NCBI GenBank assembly: GCA_020723665.1
Contig: DYIL01000011.1
Location: forward strand, 1 to 64,000
Source of the DNA: Methyloversatilis universalis
GTDB taxonomy: Bacteria; Pseudomonadota; Gammaproteobacteria; Methylococcales; Methylococcaceae
Reading direction: 5' to 3'
Length of the DNA: 64,000 bases
Position numbers and translations under genes: made by a program. The notes under the pieces are model-generated. The model was not told the DNA's origin and did not search any database. It saw only the letters and a list, made by a program, of their open reading frames with translations. Positions 8,401-17,656 of this stretch are shown here, piece after piece; the first letter of the stretch is position 1, and the number at the start of each line of letters is the position of its first letter.

Positions 8401-8778
8401 ATGAATCACAAGTATCGTATCGATATCGACGCGGTCAGCGACTATCTGGAAGCGGAGTCGTCCCCGGAGACGAACCGCTACGTATTCGCGTACACCATCA
8501 CCATACGCAACGCCGGCGAGGTGCCTGCGAAATTGTTGTCCCGCCATTGGATCATCACCGATGCGCACGGAAAGATACAGGAAGTCCGCGGCGAAGGGGT
8601 AGTGGGCGAACAGCCTCATCTTTCTCCGGGCGAAACTTTCCGCTATACCAGCGCCGCCATGATCGAGACGCCGGTGGGCACCATGCGGGGCGAATACCAG
8701 ATGGTCGCCGACGACGGCGAGCATTTCGACGCCGAGATTCCGTTGTTCACCCTGGCCATTCCCAGAACCTTGCATTGA
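8401..8778 (+). CDS. apaG: Co2+/Mg2+ efflux protein ApaG
   Basis: ApaG is a small beta-sandwich protein (125 residues here, the usual size) found next to apaH. Characteristic stretches are YVFAYTITIRNAG, LLSRHWIITDAHG, VVGEQPHLSPGE and YTSAAMIETPVGTMRGEYQM. Its molecular role is not settled; mutants in enterobacteria have altered cobalt resistance, hence the usual name. It ends three bases before apaH, so the two form one transcription unit. Confidence 0.95.
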   Translation: MNHKYRIDIDAVSDYLEAESSPETNRYVFAYTITIRNAGEVPAKLLSRHWIITDAHGKIQEVRGEGVVGEQPHLSPGETFRYTSAAMIETPVGTMRGEYQMVADDGEHFDAEIPLFTLAIPRTLH

Positions 8779-8781
8779 ACG

Positions 8782-9609
8782 ATGGCGATATACGCGATCG
8801 GCGACGTACAAGGCTGCTTCGCCGAGCTTCGGCGTCTCCTGGACCGGATTCGCTTCGACCCGACCGAAGACCGGCTTTGGTTCACGGGCGATTTGGTCAA
8901 CCGCGGTCCGCAATCGCTAGAGACCCTGCGATTGATCCGATCCTTGGGCGACGCGGCCGTAACCGTGCTGGGCAATCACGACCTGCATCTTCTTGCCGTG
9001 GCGTACGGCGTGTCGAGGACAAAGCGCAAAGATACCTTCGCCGACGTCCTCACGGCTCCCGATCGGGATCGTCTCGTCGATTGGCTGCGCCACCGTCCGT
9101 TGTTGTACCGCGACGGGCCATTTTACCTGATCCATGCCGGTTTGCCGCCGCAATGGAGTGCGGAAGACGCCGAGCGCCATGCAAAGGAGGTGGAGGGCTG
9201 TTTGCAGGGCGACGGTTTCATCGATCTGTTCCGGCGTATGTACGGCGATCGGCCCGATCTGTGGACGGAGAGTCTGGAGGGTTGGGACAGACTGCGTTTT
9301 ATCACCAATAGTTTCACGCGCATGCGGTACTGCGATCGTTACGGGAGAATGGATTTCAAGGAGAAAGGCGCTCCGGGAACGCAACCGCCGGATTTGATGC
9401 CGTGGTTCAAGGTGCCCGGAAGGAAAAGCGCCGGGGTCGAAATCGTCTTCGGCCACTGGTCCACGTTGGGGTTTTATGTGGGCGACGGCGTTTACGGGAT
9501 CGACACCGGCTGCCTATGGGGGGGTGAATTGACGGCGCTTCGTCTGGACGGGGAAAAGCGGCGCTTCTGCGTCTCTTGCCGAGAAGGCGGCTATATGAGG
9601 CCTTTTTGA
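8782..9609 (+). CDS. apaH: Symmetrical bis(5'-nucleosyl)-tetraphosphatase
   Basis: ApaH hydrolyses Ap4A to two ADP and so controls stress-linked dinucleotides. The 275-residue protein shows the metallophosphoesterase motifs in order: GDVQGCF near residue 7, GDLVNRGP near 36, GNHDLH near 65, and later HAGLPPQW and FGHWSTLG. These ligands bind the two-metal centre and are all present. It follows apaG directly and precedes an AI-2E-type membrane protein. Confidence 0.95.
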   Translation: MAIYAIGDVQGCFAELRRLLDRIRFDPTEDRLWFTGDLVNRGPQSLETLRLIRSLGDAAVTVLGNHDLHLLAVAYGVSRTKRKDTFADVLTAPDRDRLVDWLRHRPLLYRDGPFYLIHAGLPPQWSAEDAERHAKEVEGCLQGDGFIDLFRRMYGDRPDLWTESLEGWDRLRFITNSFTRMRYCDRYGRMDFKEKGAPGTQPPDLMPWFKVPGRKSAGVEIVFGHWSTLGFYVGDGVYGIDTGCLWGGELTALRLDGEKRRFCVSCREGGYMRPF

Positions 9610-9639
9610 GTTCGGCGCGAGCGGGGTTTTTCTGATTCC

Positions 9640-10755
9640 ATGGCTGCAGCCGGACGTTCGGGCTCAACGGAAAAGGACATCGTCTCGATCGCGTCTGGGA
9701 GACTAACCATCGATAGAGTTCTGCGCTTCATCACGCTCGGCCTTTTTTTGACCGTACTCGTGTTCTTGATCTTTCGGGTCATGAGCGCATTCCTCGAGCC
9801 TATCGGCTGGGCGTTGATTCTGGTTTACGCCACCTGGCCTGTCCACGTTCGGCTGAGCGGCTGGCTGGAAGGACGCAACGCCCTCAGTGCGTTCGCCATG
9901 ACATTGCTTTTGGGGACCTTGCTGGTTATCCCGTTCATCGCGTTGACCATTGTTCTTCAAGCCGAGATCGTCGAGTTTTTTCTGCGCCTCCCCGCCTGGC
10001 TGGACCAGAAACCGGAGTTGCCGGAATGGTTGAGCAAGATTCCCATTCTCGGCCCCGAGCTTCAGTTCATATTCGATCAGTTCGAGGACTTGCAGGGGCT
10101 GATGCGCCGATATGTGCTGCCCTGGCTCGGCAGAGTTTCGGGACGAGTCGTCGGCATGTTGGAGGGGGTAGGATACTTGGGGGCAAAGCTCTTCTTCACC
10201 GTATTCCTGATGTTCTTCGTCTATCGCGACGGACACCGGCTGATTTACGAGGTGCGTCAGGGCTTGCTGCTCGCTCTGGGCGAACGGGCCGACGAGTACC
10301 TTTCCACGACTGAAGTTACGGTGAAGGCGGTGGTTTACGGCATCGTCTTGACCGCCATCGCCCAAGGTGTCATGGCCGGGATCGGGTATTGGATCGTCGG
10401 CATCAGGGCGCCCGTAATGCTCGCCGCATTCACCACGTTTTTCGCGTTGATCCCGTTCGGCACGGTGGCGGTTTGGGTTTCCGCAAGCGTGTGGCTGCTC
10501 CTGAACGGAGATTATTGGGCCGGAGTCGTCTTGTTTCTCTGGGGGGCCTTGGTCGTAAGTTGGATCGACAACCTGATCCGTCCTCTCGTCATCAGCCGCA
10601 CCACGCGGATTCCGTTCGTGATCGTGATGTTCGGGGTGTTGGGCGGCTTGGCCAGCTTCGGCTTCATCGGTTTGTTCGTGGGGCCCGTGATTCTGGCCGT
10701 CGGCATGGCCGTATGGCATGAATGGTTGGAATCGGCACCGCCTTATCGTCCTTGA
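9640..10755 (+). CDS. AI-2E family transporter (YdiK/PerM-like permease)
   Basis: A 371-residue polytopic inner-membrane protein. Hydrophobic segments are seen at about residues 28-45, 50-65, 82-105, 170-190, 228-250, 258-285, 290-310 and 318-350, the usual eight-helix plan. The C-terminal FVIVMFGVLGGLASFGFIGLFVGPV is the signature of the family, some members of which export autoinducer-2 while others act in Na+/H+ exchange. The substrate is not predictable. It is the last gene of the apaG-apaH unit, 30 bases downstream of apaH. Confidence 0.88.
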   Translation: MAAAGRSGSTEKDIVSIASGRLTIDRVLRFITLGLFLTVLVFLIFRVMSAFLEPIGWALILVYATWPVHVRLSGWLEGRNALSAFAMTLLLGTLLVIPFIALTIVLQAEIVEFFLRLPAWLDQKPELPEWLSKIPILGPELQFIFDQFEDLQGLMRRYVLPWLGRVSGRVVGMLEGVGYLGAKLFFTVFLMFFVYRDGHRLIYEVRQGLLLALGERADEYLSTTEVTVKAVVYGIVLTAIAQGVMAGIGYWIVGIRAPVMLAAFTTFFALIPFGTVAVWVSASVWLLLNGDYWAGVVLFLWGALVVSWIDNLIRPLVISRTTRIPFVIVMFGVLGGLASFGFIGLFVGPVILAVGMAVWHEWLESAPPYRP

Positions 10756-10883
10756 ACGGAGCCTTCGAGCTACCGATCAGCCTCAATCCGGCAATCGGGA
10801 GCAACGTGAAAAAAGCCATACGCCCTAATTCCGAACTCTTTTCCCAGACGGATAAAGGCGTTTACTCACTCTCCTTCAGATTT

Positions 10884-10903
10884 GTCGGCAAAGGATTGCC
10901 GAC
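10884..10903. repeat. 20-bp perfect palindrome, REP-like
   Basis: The palindrome GTCGGCAAAGGATTGCCGAC lies 12 bases beyond the stop codon of the HDOD gene (minus strand). The same palindrome, in the opposite orientation, forms the left arm of the larger hairpin at 28621-28695. It may end the HDOD transcript as a hairpin; there is no T-tract. Confidence 0.6.
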
Positions 10904-10914
10904 TTACTTTGTCC

Positions 10915-11754
10915 CTACGCAAAGAGTTGTTGCGCATCCTCGACCTCGGCGGCGACGCCTTCGATTTCCAGGACTTCGATTTCCGGATCGAGTCCGAGCT
11001 TGGTGAAGGCGGCGACGCCGGATAGATCGACCTGGGGCGCCGCTTTCGTGCCCATGACGCTTTCAAGATAAGCCACCTGCACCAGGTCTACGTAATCCGG
11101 TGCAGAGGCGCCGTTTCTCTCGAAGTCTCTGTATTCCCAGGCGGCGCGGCTCAAACTGTCGGGGAGTGCCCAGGTTTCCATGATGATTTTGCCGATCTGG
11201 GTATGCAGATTTTCCAGATGGCTTTCCAGGATCGCATCGTTTTCCACCAGTTCCGGAAACTTTTCCGCAAGCGTTAAGACGGGAAGTTTGCCGATTTGGT
11301 GAATGAGCCCGGCAAGCATAGCTTGGTCTGGATCGAGGGGGCGGGCGCGCAGCGCCAACGCCCGGCATACGGCGGCGACGCGGAGGCTGTGTTGCCAGAT
11401 ATCGTGGAAGTAGCTCTCCAACAGCAGGGAAGACGGCTTGAAAACCTGCTTCATGACCAAGTTCATCACCAGGCTGCGAATGGTGTTATGTCCGAGACGG
11501 GTGATGGCGGCTTGAAGACTTTCGATTTTTTGGCGGGCCCTGTAGAGCGGGCTATTGGCGATTTGCAGTAGCCGTGCGGACAGCGCCGGATCGGAGGAAA
11601 TCGCTTTCGCGATTTCTGCATCCGACGCATTGTCGTTGTTGATCGCCTGACGAACTTTGAGGGCGACCTCCGGCATGGTGGGTAGTTGCAATTTGTCGCT
11701 CTCGATCGCTGTTTTGATGTAATCGAGAAAGACCTGCTCGTTTCTTAGATCCAT
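10915..11754 (-). CDS. HDOD domain protein
   Basis: A 279-residue single-domain HDOD protein. HDOD is a degenerate HD-type fold found in bacterial signalling proteins. Diagnostic pieces are LPTMPEVALKVRQAINND near residue 24, ISSDPALSARLLQIANSPLY near 48, AITRLGHNTIRSLVMNLV near 84, and LAGLIHQIGKLPVL near 147. The HD metal pair is not conserved (IHQIG in place of HDIG), so phosphodiesterase activity is not expected. No receiver, GGDEF or EAL domain is attached. Such proteins act in motility, stress or cell-cycle control, but the specific role is unknown. It stands between the AI-2E permease (convergent) and ygfZ. Confidence 0.88.
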   Translation of the reverse strand: MDLRNEQVFLDYIKTAIESDKLQLPTMPEVALKVRQAINNDNASDAEIAKAISSDPALSARLLQIANSPLYRARQKIESLQAAITRLGHNTIRSLVMNLVMKQVFKPSSLLLESYFHDIWQHSLRVAAVCRALALRARPLDPDQAMLAGLIHQIGKLPVLTLAEKFPELVENDAILESHLENLHTQIGKIIMETWALPDSLSRAAWEYRDFERNGASAPDYVDLVQVAYLESVMGTKAAPQVDLSGVAAFTKLGLDPEIEVLEIEGVAAEVEDAQQLFA

Positions 11755-11779
11755 ATTACAGAATTCTATACGCGTAACC

Positions 11780-12763
11780 TCATGGGACTTCGAAAGTATA
11801 GGGCAATGTCAGACACTCGACAGCGGGACCGTCTGGCCGAAAGAGCCGGAGATCCGAAGTTAAGGCGCGGTCGAGAGGCAGGACTGCCAGCAATTGGAAA
11901 CTCCGCTCCGCTTCCGGCGCCGCAGCGACGACTTGCCCGAGCCGCCGGCCCTCGGTTTCGCCTGCTCGGTACAGCGGATCGCCGGGCTCGGGTTGGCGTT
12001 CGCCGAGCGTGCGAAGACGGAACATCCGGCGTTTCAGGTTTCCGAGAAAATGCGTCCGCGCGATGACCTCCTGCCCGGTATAGCAGCCCTTGCGATAGCT
12101 GATGCCGCCGAGGATATCGAGATTGAGCATTTGCGGGAGGAATTCTTCGCTGGTGGCCTGCGTTTCGCTCGGGAGCCCTTCTTCAATATTCCGCAAGCGC
12201 CAGGCACCGGGGTCAACCGGGCTGTAATCCGGCGAAGCTCTGAGCGCTTGCCAGATTCGCTTGGCTGCCTCCGTATCCGCGGCGATCAGAACGCGGCGGC
12301 CACTTTGCCCGATGCCAACCGTTATGACGTCGTCGCCTTGGACGAAAGTGGGTGTATCGAGAAGATCGGTACCGGCGCGGAAAAGGCCTATGAATCCCCG
12401 GTGCGGAGTCAGATTTTCTATGAAAACCTTGGAGCGCAGCACATAGATCTTGAGGCGTTTGTGTATCGTTTCGACCAAATCGGCCGGAAGGAAAAGATAA
12501 TAGCTGTCGCCCCGGCGCAGGATACGGAAGCTCGCGATCACCCGGCCCTTGGGATTGCAGAACGCGCCAAGACCGGATTTTCCGGGTTCCAGGCCGGCGA
12601 TGTCGCAGGTCGATTGACCTTGTAAAAAGGTTTCCGCATCGCCGCCGGAAACTCGCAGCAAACCGATAGCGGTCAAGCCGCAGAAAGCGGGTGCGTTTGG
12701 CTGTGCCGGCAGGCCGGGATGCGGTGCGGTTTGGTTCAGGAAGGTCGACCACTCGTCGTTCAT
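11780..12763 (-). CDS. ygfZ: YgfZ/GcvT-family folate-binding Fe-S assembly protein
   Basis: YgfZ uses tetrahydrofolate to help build or repair certain Fe-S clusters, such as that of MiaB. The hallmark KGCYTGQEVIARTHFLG is present near residue 230, with the conserved cysteine. The N-terminal part (LLRVSGGDAETFLQGQSTCDI, FCNPKGRVIASFRI) matches the GcvT-like fold. I place the start at ATG 12763 (MNDEWSTFL), preceded by GGGAC; an in-frame ATG at 12784 would add seven residues. Length is about 327 residues, normal for the family. Confidence 0.9.
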   Translation of the reverse strand: MNDEWSTFLNQTAPHPGLPAQPNAPAFCGLTAIGLLRVSGGDAETFLQGQSTCDIAGLEPGKSGLGAFCNPKGRVIASFRILRRGDSYYLFLPADLVETIHKRLKIYVLRSKVFIENLTPHRGFIGLFRAGTDLLDTPTFVQGDDVITVGIGQSGRRVLIAADTEAAKRIWQALRASPDYSPVDPGAWRLRNIEEGLPSETQATSEEFLPQMLNLDILGGISYRKGCYTGQEVIARTHFLGNLKRRMFRLRTLGERQPEPGDPLYRAGETEGRRLGQVVAAAPEAERSFQLLAVLPLDRALTSDLRLFRPDGPAVECLTLPYTFEVP

Positions 12764-12837
12764 GGCTGTAGTCCCGTTCTCCATCGAATAAAGAAAGCCC
12801 GCCCGGATGAGCTCCTTGGGCGGGCGGATAGGGTACC

Positions 12838-13168
12838 TTAGGGAAGCTCTGATTAAGTTTCCAGTGGGAAAAGCGAACAGTGCAACTGTTTGATCTAAGA
12901 GCCTATCCCAATAGGCTTAAGAAACCCTTCGACGAGCCTGTCCTGAGATAAGTCGAAGGGCTCAGGGCGAACGGTCTATTGGGATGGGCTCTAAAAGGCC
13001 CTCACCCAACCCAATCACGCCGCACTGTCCCTGTTGGGAGCCGCAAGCGGCGCTTACCCGTGCACCCGTTCGCCGGGAGCGAACGCTAACGTGCGAAGCA
13101 CGGCCCTTCGACTTCGCTCAGGACGGGTTTGTCCCAGCGGGAGAGGGCTTATTCAGAGCTTCCTTAGG
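12838..13168. repeat. MITE-like repeat with 16-bp terminal inverted repeats
   Basis: The left terminus GGAAGCTCTGATTAAG (12842-12857) and right terminus CTTATTCAGAGCTTCC (13148-13163) are inverted copies with one mismatch. The interior carries a second inverted pair, AGAGCCTATCCCAATAG (from 12899) and CTATTGGGATGGGCTCT, surrounding CCTTCGACGAGCC and GTCGAAGGGCTC words. The right part (13108-13163) is an inverted copy of 41347-41410. It ends one base before the htpX stop codon and fills the 400-base gap between ygfZ and htpX. Confidence 0.75.
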
Positions 13169-14059
13169 TTAGCGGAGATTCTGCAGAGCGGCGATGCGTT
13201 CTTCGAGCGGCGGATGGCTCATGAAAAGTTTCTTGAAGCCGTGGCCCAAACCCCCGTTGATCCCGAACGCCGCGAACTCGCCCGGCAAATCTCTATGGTC
13301 GTGGGCGCGCTGCAAGGCTCTCAGCGCCTCGATCATCTTGTACCGACCGGCGAGGCGTGCACCGCCGGCATCGGCCCGAAACTCGCGCCAGCGGGAGAAC
13401 CACATGACGACCATGGTCGCGAGAATGGAGAGGAATATTTGCGCCACCATTTGCGTCAAATAATAGGCCGGTCCGTAGCCGCCACGGTCGTCTTCCGTGC
13501 GGAACACCACCCGGTCGATGAGATGCCCGGCGATCGAGGCGAAGAAGTAGACGAAGGTGTTCACGACGCCCTGAATGAGCCCCAGGGTAACCATGTCGCC
13601 ATTGGCCACGTGGCTGATTTCGTGACCCAAAACGGCCTCGACCTCGTCGGCGTTCATGTGGTGCATGAGACCGGTGCTGACGGCGACCAGGGCATCGTTC
13701 TTGCTCATGCCGGTCGCGAACGCATTAGGTTCCGGAGAATCGAAAATGCCTACCTCGGGCATGCCGATGCCGGCTTGTTGCGCATGACGGCGGACGGTGT
13801 CGACCAGCCAACGCTCGGTCTGATTGGCCGGTTGCTCGATGACGTACACGCCCATCGACTGCTTCGCCATCCATTTGGACATCATCAGCGAAATGAACGA
13901 GCCGCTCATGCCGATAATGGCGGACATCAGCAGCAGGCCGTCCAGATTCAGATGAACGCCGCGCTGGCTGAGAAACTCGCCGAGCCCCAGTACGTGGAAG
14001 ACGATGCTGATCAGCAGCAGTACCGCCGCATTGGTTAGCAGAAAGAGAAATAAGCGCAT
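13169..14059 (-). CDS. htpX: Protease HtpX
   Basis: HtpX is an inner-membrane zinc metalloprotease that clears misfolded membrane proteins. This 296-residue protein has two N-terminal membrane segments (about 4-24 and 38-58), the catalytic motif GHEISH near residue 145 and the conserved ENAFATG-like stretch SPEPNAFATGMSKNDALVAV before it. The second half has two more hydrophobic segments and WREFRADAGGARLAG, which supplies the third zinc ligand. All catalytic residues are present. It is divergent from the sorbosone-dehydrogenase-like gene. Confidence 0.95.
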   Translation of the reverse strand: MRLFLFLLTNAAVLLLISIVFHVLGLGEFLSQRGVHLNLDGLLLMSAIIGMSGSFISLMMSKWMAKQSMGVYVIEQPANQTERWLVDTVRRHAQQAGIGMPEVGIFDSPEPNAFATGMSKNDALVAVSTGLMHHMNADEVEAVLGHEISHVANGDMVTLGLIQGVVNTFVYFFASIAGHLIDRVVFRTEDDRGGYGPAYYLTQMVAQIFLSILATMVVMWFSRWREFRADAGGARLAGRYKMIEALRALQRAHDHRDLPGEFAAFGINGGLGHGFKKLFMSHPPLEERIAALQNLR

Positions 14060-14192
14060 GATTATCGATCACCTGTGAAATACATGGGTGTTACCATAAT
14101 TGGAGGCGAAACGTTAAAAATCAAGTCGTTTACCGTAAACACAGTTTTGGCCGCAATCCTCTTTTAAATCGTTCGGCTCGTCGAGGAGATGT

Positions 14193-15311
14193 ATGGATTT
14201 AACAAAACATGATTGGCTGAAGCTTTTGGCATTTGCGCTGGGCTTAAGCACCTGCTGCGGCATCCGTGCTGAAGCGCAGTTGGGGGAGATCAAGCTTCCC
14301 CCGGGCTTTCGCATCGGGCTCTACAGCGACCGTACGCCCGATGCCAGGTCTCTGGCCTTGGGCGATGACGGCACCGTGTACGTGGGCACTATGGAAGAAG
14401 GGAGCGTTTATGCGGTGCGGGATCGGGACGGAGACGGCAAGGCCGATCAGATCCACGTGCTGGCCGCGAATTTGAATATGCCGAACGGCGTCGCTTTTGC
14501 CGATGGCGACCTGTACGTCGCCGAGATTCCGCGTATCCTGAGGTTCAGGGAGATCGGACGGCGGTTGTCGGACCCACCTAAGCCGGAGATCGTTTTCGAC
14601 CGTTATCCCCGGGATGTACACCACGGCTGGAAATATCTGCGAGTAGGGCCAGATGGAAAGCTTTATGCTCCGGTGGGCGCGCCGTGCAATATCTGCCTTT
14701 CAGAGAAAGACGTTTACGCGACGCTGACCCGACTGGACAAGGACGGGTCGAACTTCGAGATTTATGCGCGCGGTGTCCGGAATACCGTTGGTTTCGATTG
14801 GCATCCGGAAACCAAGGAACTGTGGATGAACGATAACGGACGCGACTGGTTGGGCGACGACAGACCGCCCGACGAACTGAATCATGTGCCGAAAGCGGGA
14901 CTTCATTTCGGCTTCCCTTATTGCCACGGTAAGGACATCGCCGATCCGTCTTTTGGCAAGACCAAGTCTTGTGCAGAGTTCGAGCCGCCGGCATGGACTT
15001 ATCCGGCCCACGTCGCGCCGCTCGGCATGCGCTTCTACACCGGAAAGCAGTTTCCCGCCGAATACCGCGGCCGCCTTTTCGTCGCGCAACACGGTTCCTG
15101 GAACCGAAGCACGCCCACCGGTTATCGGATCGTGACGGTTGAATTTCGCGGGGGAAAACCCGTCGCCGACGAGATTTTCGCCGAAGGCTGGCTGCGGCCG
15201 AACGGCGAAGTTCTCGGCCGCCCGGTGGACATTCTGGAGATGCCCGACGGCGCGCTGCTGGTATCGGACGACAAGGCCGGGGCGATTTACCGTATCGCTT
15301 ATCAGCCGTGA
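14193..15311 (+). CDS. Sorbosone dehydrogenase family beta-propeller protein, secreted
   Basis: A 372-residue exported protein with a signal peptide (about residues 1-28, ending near IRAEA) and a six-bladed propeller of the PQQ glucose/sorbosone dehydrogenase type. A calcium-like loop DRDGDGKADQ near residue 76, DVHHGWKYLRVGPDGKLY near 145, GVRNTVGFDWHPETKELW near 194 and LFVAQHGSWNRSTPTGYRI near 298 are family landmarks. No haem-c motif (CxxCH) is present, so any electron acceptor is a separate protein. Whether PQQ is bound and what is oxidised cannot be told. A periplasmic location is inferred. Confidence 0.82.
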   Translation: MDLTKHDWLKLLAFALGLSTCCGIRAEAQLGEIKLPPGFRIGLYSDRTPDARSLALGDDGTVYVGTMEEGSVYAVRDRDGDGKADQIHVLAANLNMPNGVAFADGDLYVAEIPRILRFREIGRRLSDPPKPEIVFDRYPRDVHHGWKYLRVGPDGKLYAPVGAPCNICLSEKDVYATLTRLDKDGSNFEIYARGVRNTVGFDWHPETKELWMNDNGRDWLGDDRPPDELNHVPKAGLHFGFPYCHGKDIADPSFGKTKSCAEFEPPAWTYPAHVAPLGMRFYTGKQFPAEYRGRLFVAQHGSWNRSTPTGYRIVTVEFRGGKPVADEIFAEGWLRPNGEVLGRPVDILEMPDGALLVSDDKAGAIYRIAYQP

Positions 15312-15494
15312 ACCGGTGCGTCATTTTATGGCTCTTATCATCGGGTCTAAGATGTCGGCCGGGTTGATCCGGGGCAGGATTTCCTCACGCGGCGACGAGC
15401 CGCTTCAGCGAGGCCTCGATGTGCACCGGCCGTGGTGGCAGCCCGAAAGGCCGGGAGGGTATTTGGCGGCCTGAATTAATCGATAAGATCGACT

Positions 15495-16235
15495 ATGAAC
15501 GAAGTGACTGCTGAAAAACTGTTTTCCGGCCCTATCGGGGAAGAATACGAAATGCTCGAGCGGATTTGCCCCGCGGCGGCCCATATGAGCCGGCGGGTCG
15601 GTGAGTTCGTGGCCGGCTGGACGCCCAGAGTTCAGCCCGAATCATTGAGTCTCGTGGAACTCGGCTGCGGCACCGGTGTGACGACCTTGAATCTCATCAG
15701 CGCCCGCCCCGACACGACGGTCACGTCGGTCGACAACGAACCGACCATGCTGAACCAGGCTCGACGGAATCTGGCCGAAGCCTTGGCACAGGGCCGCTTA
15801 CGGCTGGTCGAGAACGACGCCTTGTCTTACCTTCGGGAGGTGCCGTCGGCCAGCGTGGACATCCTCGCCTCGGCTTACACGCTGCACAATTTCCTGAACG
15901 GTTACCGCGCCCGAGTCCTCGAAGAAATCTTTCGCGTTCTGAAGCCGGGCGGGATATTCGTCAACGGCGACCGATACGCTCTGGACGATTCGCTGGCCCA
16001 TCTGCAGGCGACTCAAGAGGAGGTAAGGCGATACTTTCGTACTTTTACTGAACTGAACCGCGTGGATCTGCTGGAGCAGTGGGTGGTTCATCTGTTCAGC
16101 GACGAGTCGCCGGATCACGTGATGCCCCTCGAACCGAACTTGAGTGCGATGCGGGAAATCGGTTTTGATGCGGTGACGGTGCATTTCCGCGAGGACGTGA
16201 ACGCTTTGGTCAGCGGGGCGAAGCCGTGGCCGTAA
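15495..16235 (+). CDS. Class I SAM-dependent methyltransferase
   Basis: A 246-residue methyltransferase with the Rossmann motifs LVELGCGTGVTTLNLI (motif I, near residue 52), VTSVDNEPTML (acidic end of strand 2), RLVENDALSYL and ASAYTLHNFLNGYRARVLEEI, then VLKPGGIFVNGDRYALDDS. The substrate cannot be predicted; the layout is that of small-molecule methyltransferases. It overlaps the radA start by ten bases, which suggests cotranscription, although a functional link to recombination is not implied. Confidence 0.85.
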   Translation: MNEVTAEKLFSGPIGEEYEMLERICPAAAHMSRRVGEFVAGWTPRVQPESLSLVELGCGTGVTTLNLISARPDTTVTSVDNEPTMLNQARRNLAEALAQGRLRLVENDALSYLREVPSASVDILASAYTLHNFLNGYRARVLEEIFRVLKPGGIFVNGDRYALDDSLAHLQATQEEVRRYFRTFTELNRVDLLEQWVVHLFSDESPDHVMPLEPNLSAMREIGFDAVTVHFREDVNALVSGAKPWP

Positions 16236-17605
16236 GTCGTACCAAAGACCGAAAGATCGTGTTCCGCTGTACGGAATGCGGGCACGCCCAAACCAAATGG
16301 TCAGGACAGTGCCCGGCCTGCATGGCTTGGAATTCCATGGTGGAAGGGGTGGAGGATAGGGTGGCGGCGTCTGCTGCGAGGTTTTCCGGCTACGCCGGAG
16401 CGGCGGAGAGCGTTGTCCCAGTCTCGCTGGCGGAGGTCGAAGCCGAAGAGATTCGTAGGACACCGACCGGTATCGAAGAGTTCGACCGCGTCTTGGGCGG
16501 TGGACTGGTCACCGGGTCCGCCATTTTGATTGGGGGCGATCCAGGTATCGGTAAATCCACGCTGTTGCTCCAGACTCTCACCACGCTGAGCGAGCGCCAG
16601 CGGGTGCTTTATGTCACCGGTGAAGAATCGATTCGCCAGGTGAGTCTCCGCGCTAAGCGACTACAGCTTTCCTGCGCGGGCGTCCAGATCTTCGCCGAAA
16701 CCTCGCTGGAGCGGATTCTGGCGGTCGCATCGGACCTGCGCCCGGACGTCCTGGTCATCGATTCGATCCAAACCGCTTTTAGCGAAATCCTGCAATCGGC
16801 ACCGGGTTCCGTGGCTCAGGTGAGGGAATGTGCGGCCCAATTGGTTCGTTACGCCAAGCAGACGCCGACGACGGTGTTTCTGGTGGGGCATGTCACCAAG
16901 GAAGGCGCTCTGGCCGGGCCCCGAGTGCTCGAGCACATGGTGGATACCGTGCTCTATTTCGAAGGGGACTCGAGCAGCCGATTCCGGGTCATCCGCGCCT
17001 TCAAGAACCGCTTCGGCGCGGTCAACGAGCTCGGCGTGTTCGCCATGACCGAGACCGGACTCCGGGAAGTGCGCAATCCGTCGGCGTTGTTCCTGTCGCG
17101 CGGCGAAGAGGATGCTCCGGGCAGCGTCGTGATGGTGATGCGCGAAGGCAGCCGTCCGCTTCTGGTGGAAGTCCAGGCGCTGGTCGATGAATCCCATTCA
17201 CCGACGCCGCGCAGGGTCGCCGTGGGCATGGAGCAGAATCGTCTGGCCATGCTGCTGGCGGTGCTCCATAGGCACGGCGGAATTCCGTTGTTCAACCAGG
17301 ATGTTTTCGTCAATATGGTGGGCGGCTTGCGTCTTACCGAAACCGCGGGCGATCTCGCGGTGGCCTTGGCGGTCGTATCCAGCTACCGGGATCGTCCGAT
17401 TCCGAAGGACTGGGTAGTGTTCGGCGAACTGGGCCTGAACGGCGAGGTCAGGCCGGTCCAAAACGGCGAGGAACGCCTCAAAGAGGCCGCAAAACACGGG
17501 TTCGCCCATGCCTTGGCGCCCGCCAAGAATATCGCCAAAGGGGGAATCAAGAATCTGGAGATCGTGCCGGTAAGGAGTCTGCGTGATGCCCTGGCCGCAT
17601 TGTGA
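16226..17605 (+). CDS. radA: DNA repair protein RadA
   Basis: RadA is a RecA-like ATPase that speeds branch migration of recombination intermediates. The 459-residue protein has the N-terminal zinc finger CTECGHAQTKWSGQCPAC, the Walker A loop GGDPGIGKSTLL near residue 95, the family-specific KNRFGAVNELGVF near 255, and a C-terminal Lon-protease-like domain ending in ALAPAKNIAKGGIKNLEI. The start is GTG at 16226, inside the end of the methyltransferase gene. All functional motifs are intact. Confidence 0.97.
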   Translation: MAVSRTKDRKIVFRCTECGHAQTKWSGQCPACMAWNSMVEGVEDRVAASAARFSGYAGAAESVVPVSLAEVEAEEIRRTPTGIEEFDRVLGGGLVTGSAILIGGDPGIGKSTLLLQTLTTLSERQRVLYVTGEESIRQVSLRAKRLQLSCAGVQIFAETSLERILAVASDLRPDVLVIDSIQTAFSEILQSAPGSVAQVRECAAQLVRYAKQTPTTVFLVGHVTKEGALAGPRVLEHMVDTVLYFEGDSSSRFRVIRAFKNRFGAVNELGVFAMTETGLREVRNPSALFLSRGEEDAPGSVVMVMREGSRPLLVEVQALVDESHSPTPRRVAVGMEQNRLAMLLAVLHRHGGIPLFNQDVFVNMVGGLRLTETAGDLAVALAVVSSYRDRPIPKDWVVFGELGLNGEVRPVQNGEERLKEAAKHGFAHALAPAKNIAKGGIKNLEIVPVRSLRDALAAL

Positions 17606-17656
17606 TCGCGAACGATGCGGCTCTGGCCGGACCGTCTTTGCCCGCCACGGGGTGTT

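Noticed and set aside
8212-8913. A long upstream extension of the ankyrin protein
   Set aside because: It overlaps apaG on the other strand and lacks domain similarity; the ATG at 8211 begins a normal signal peptide.
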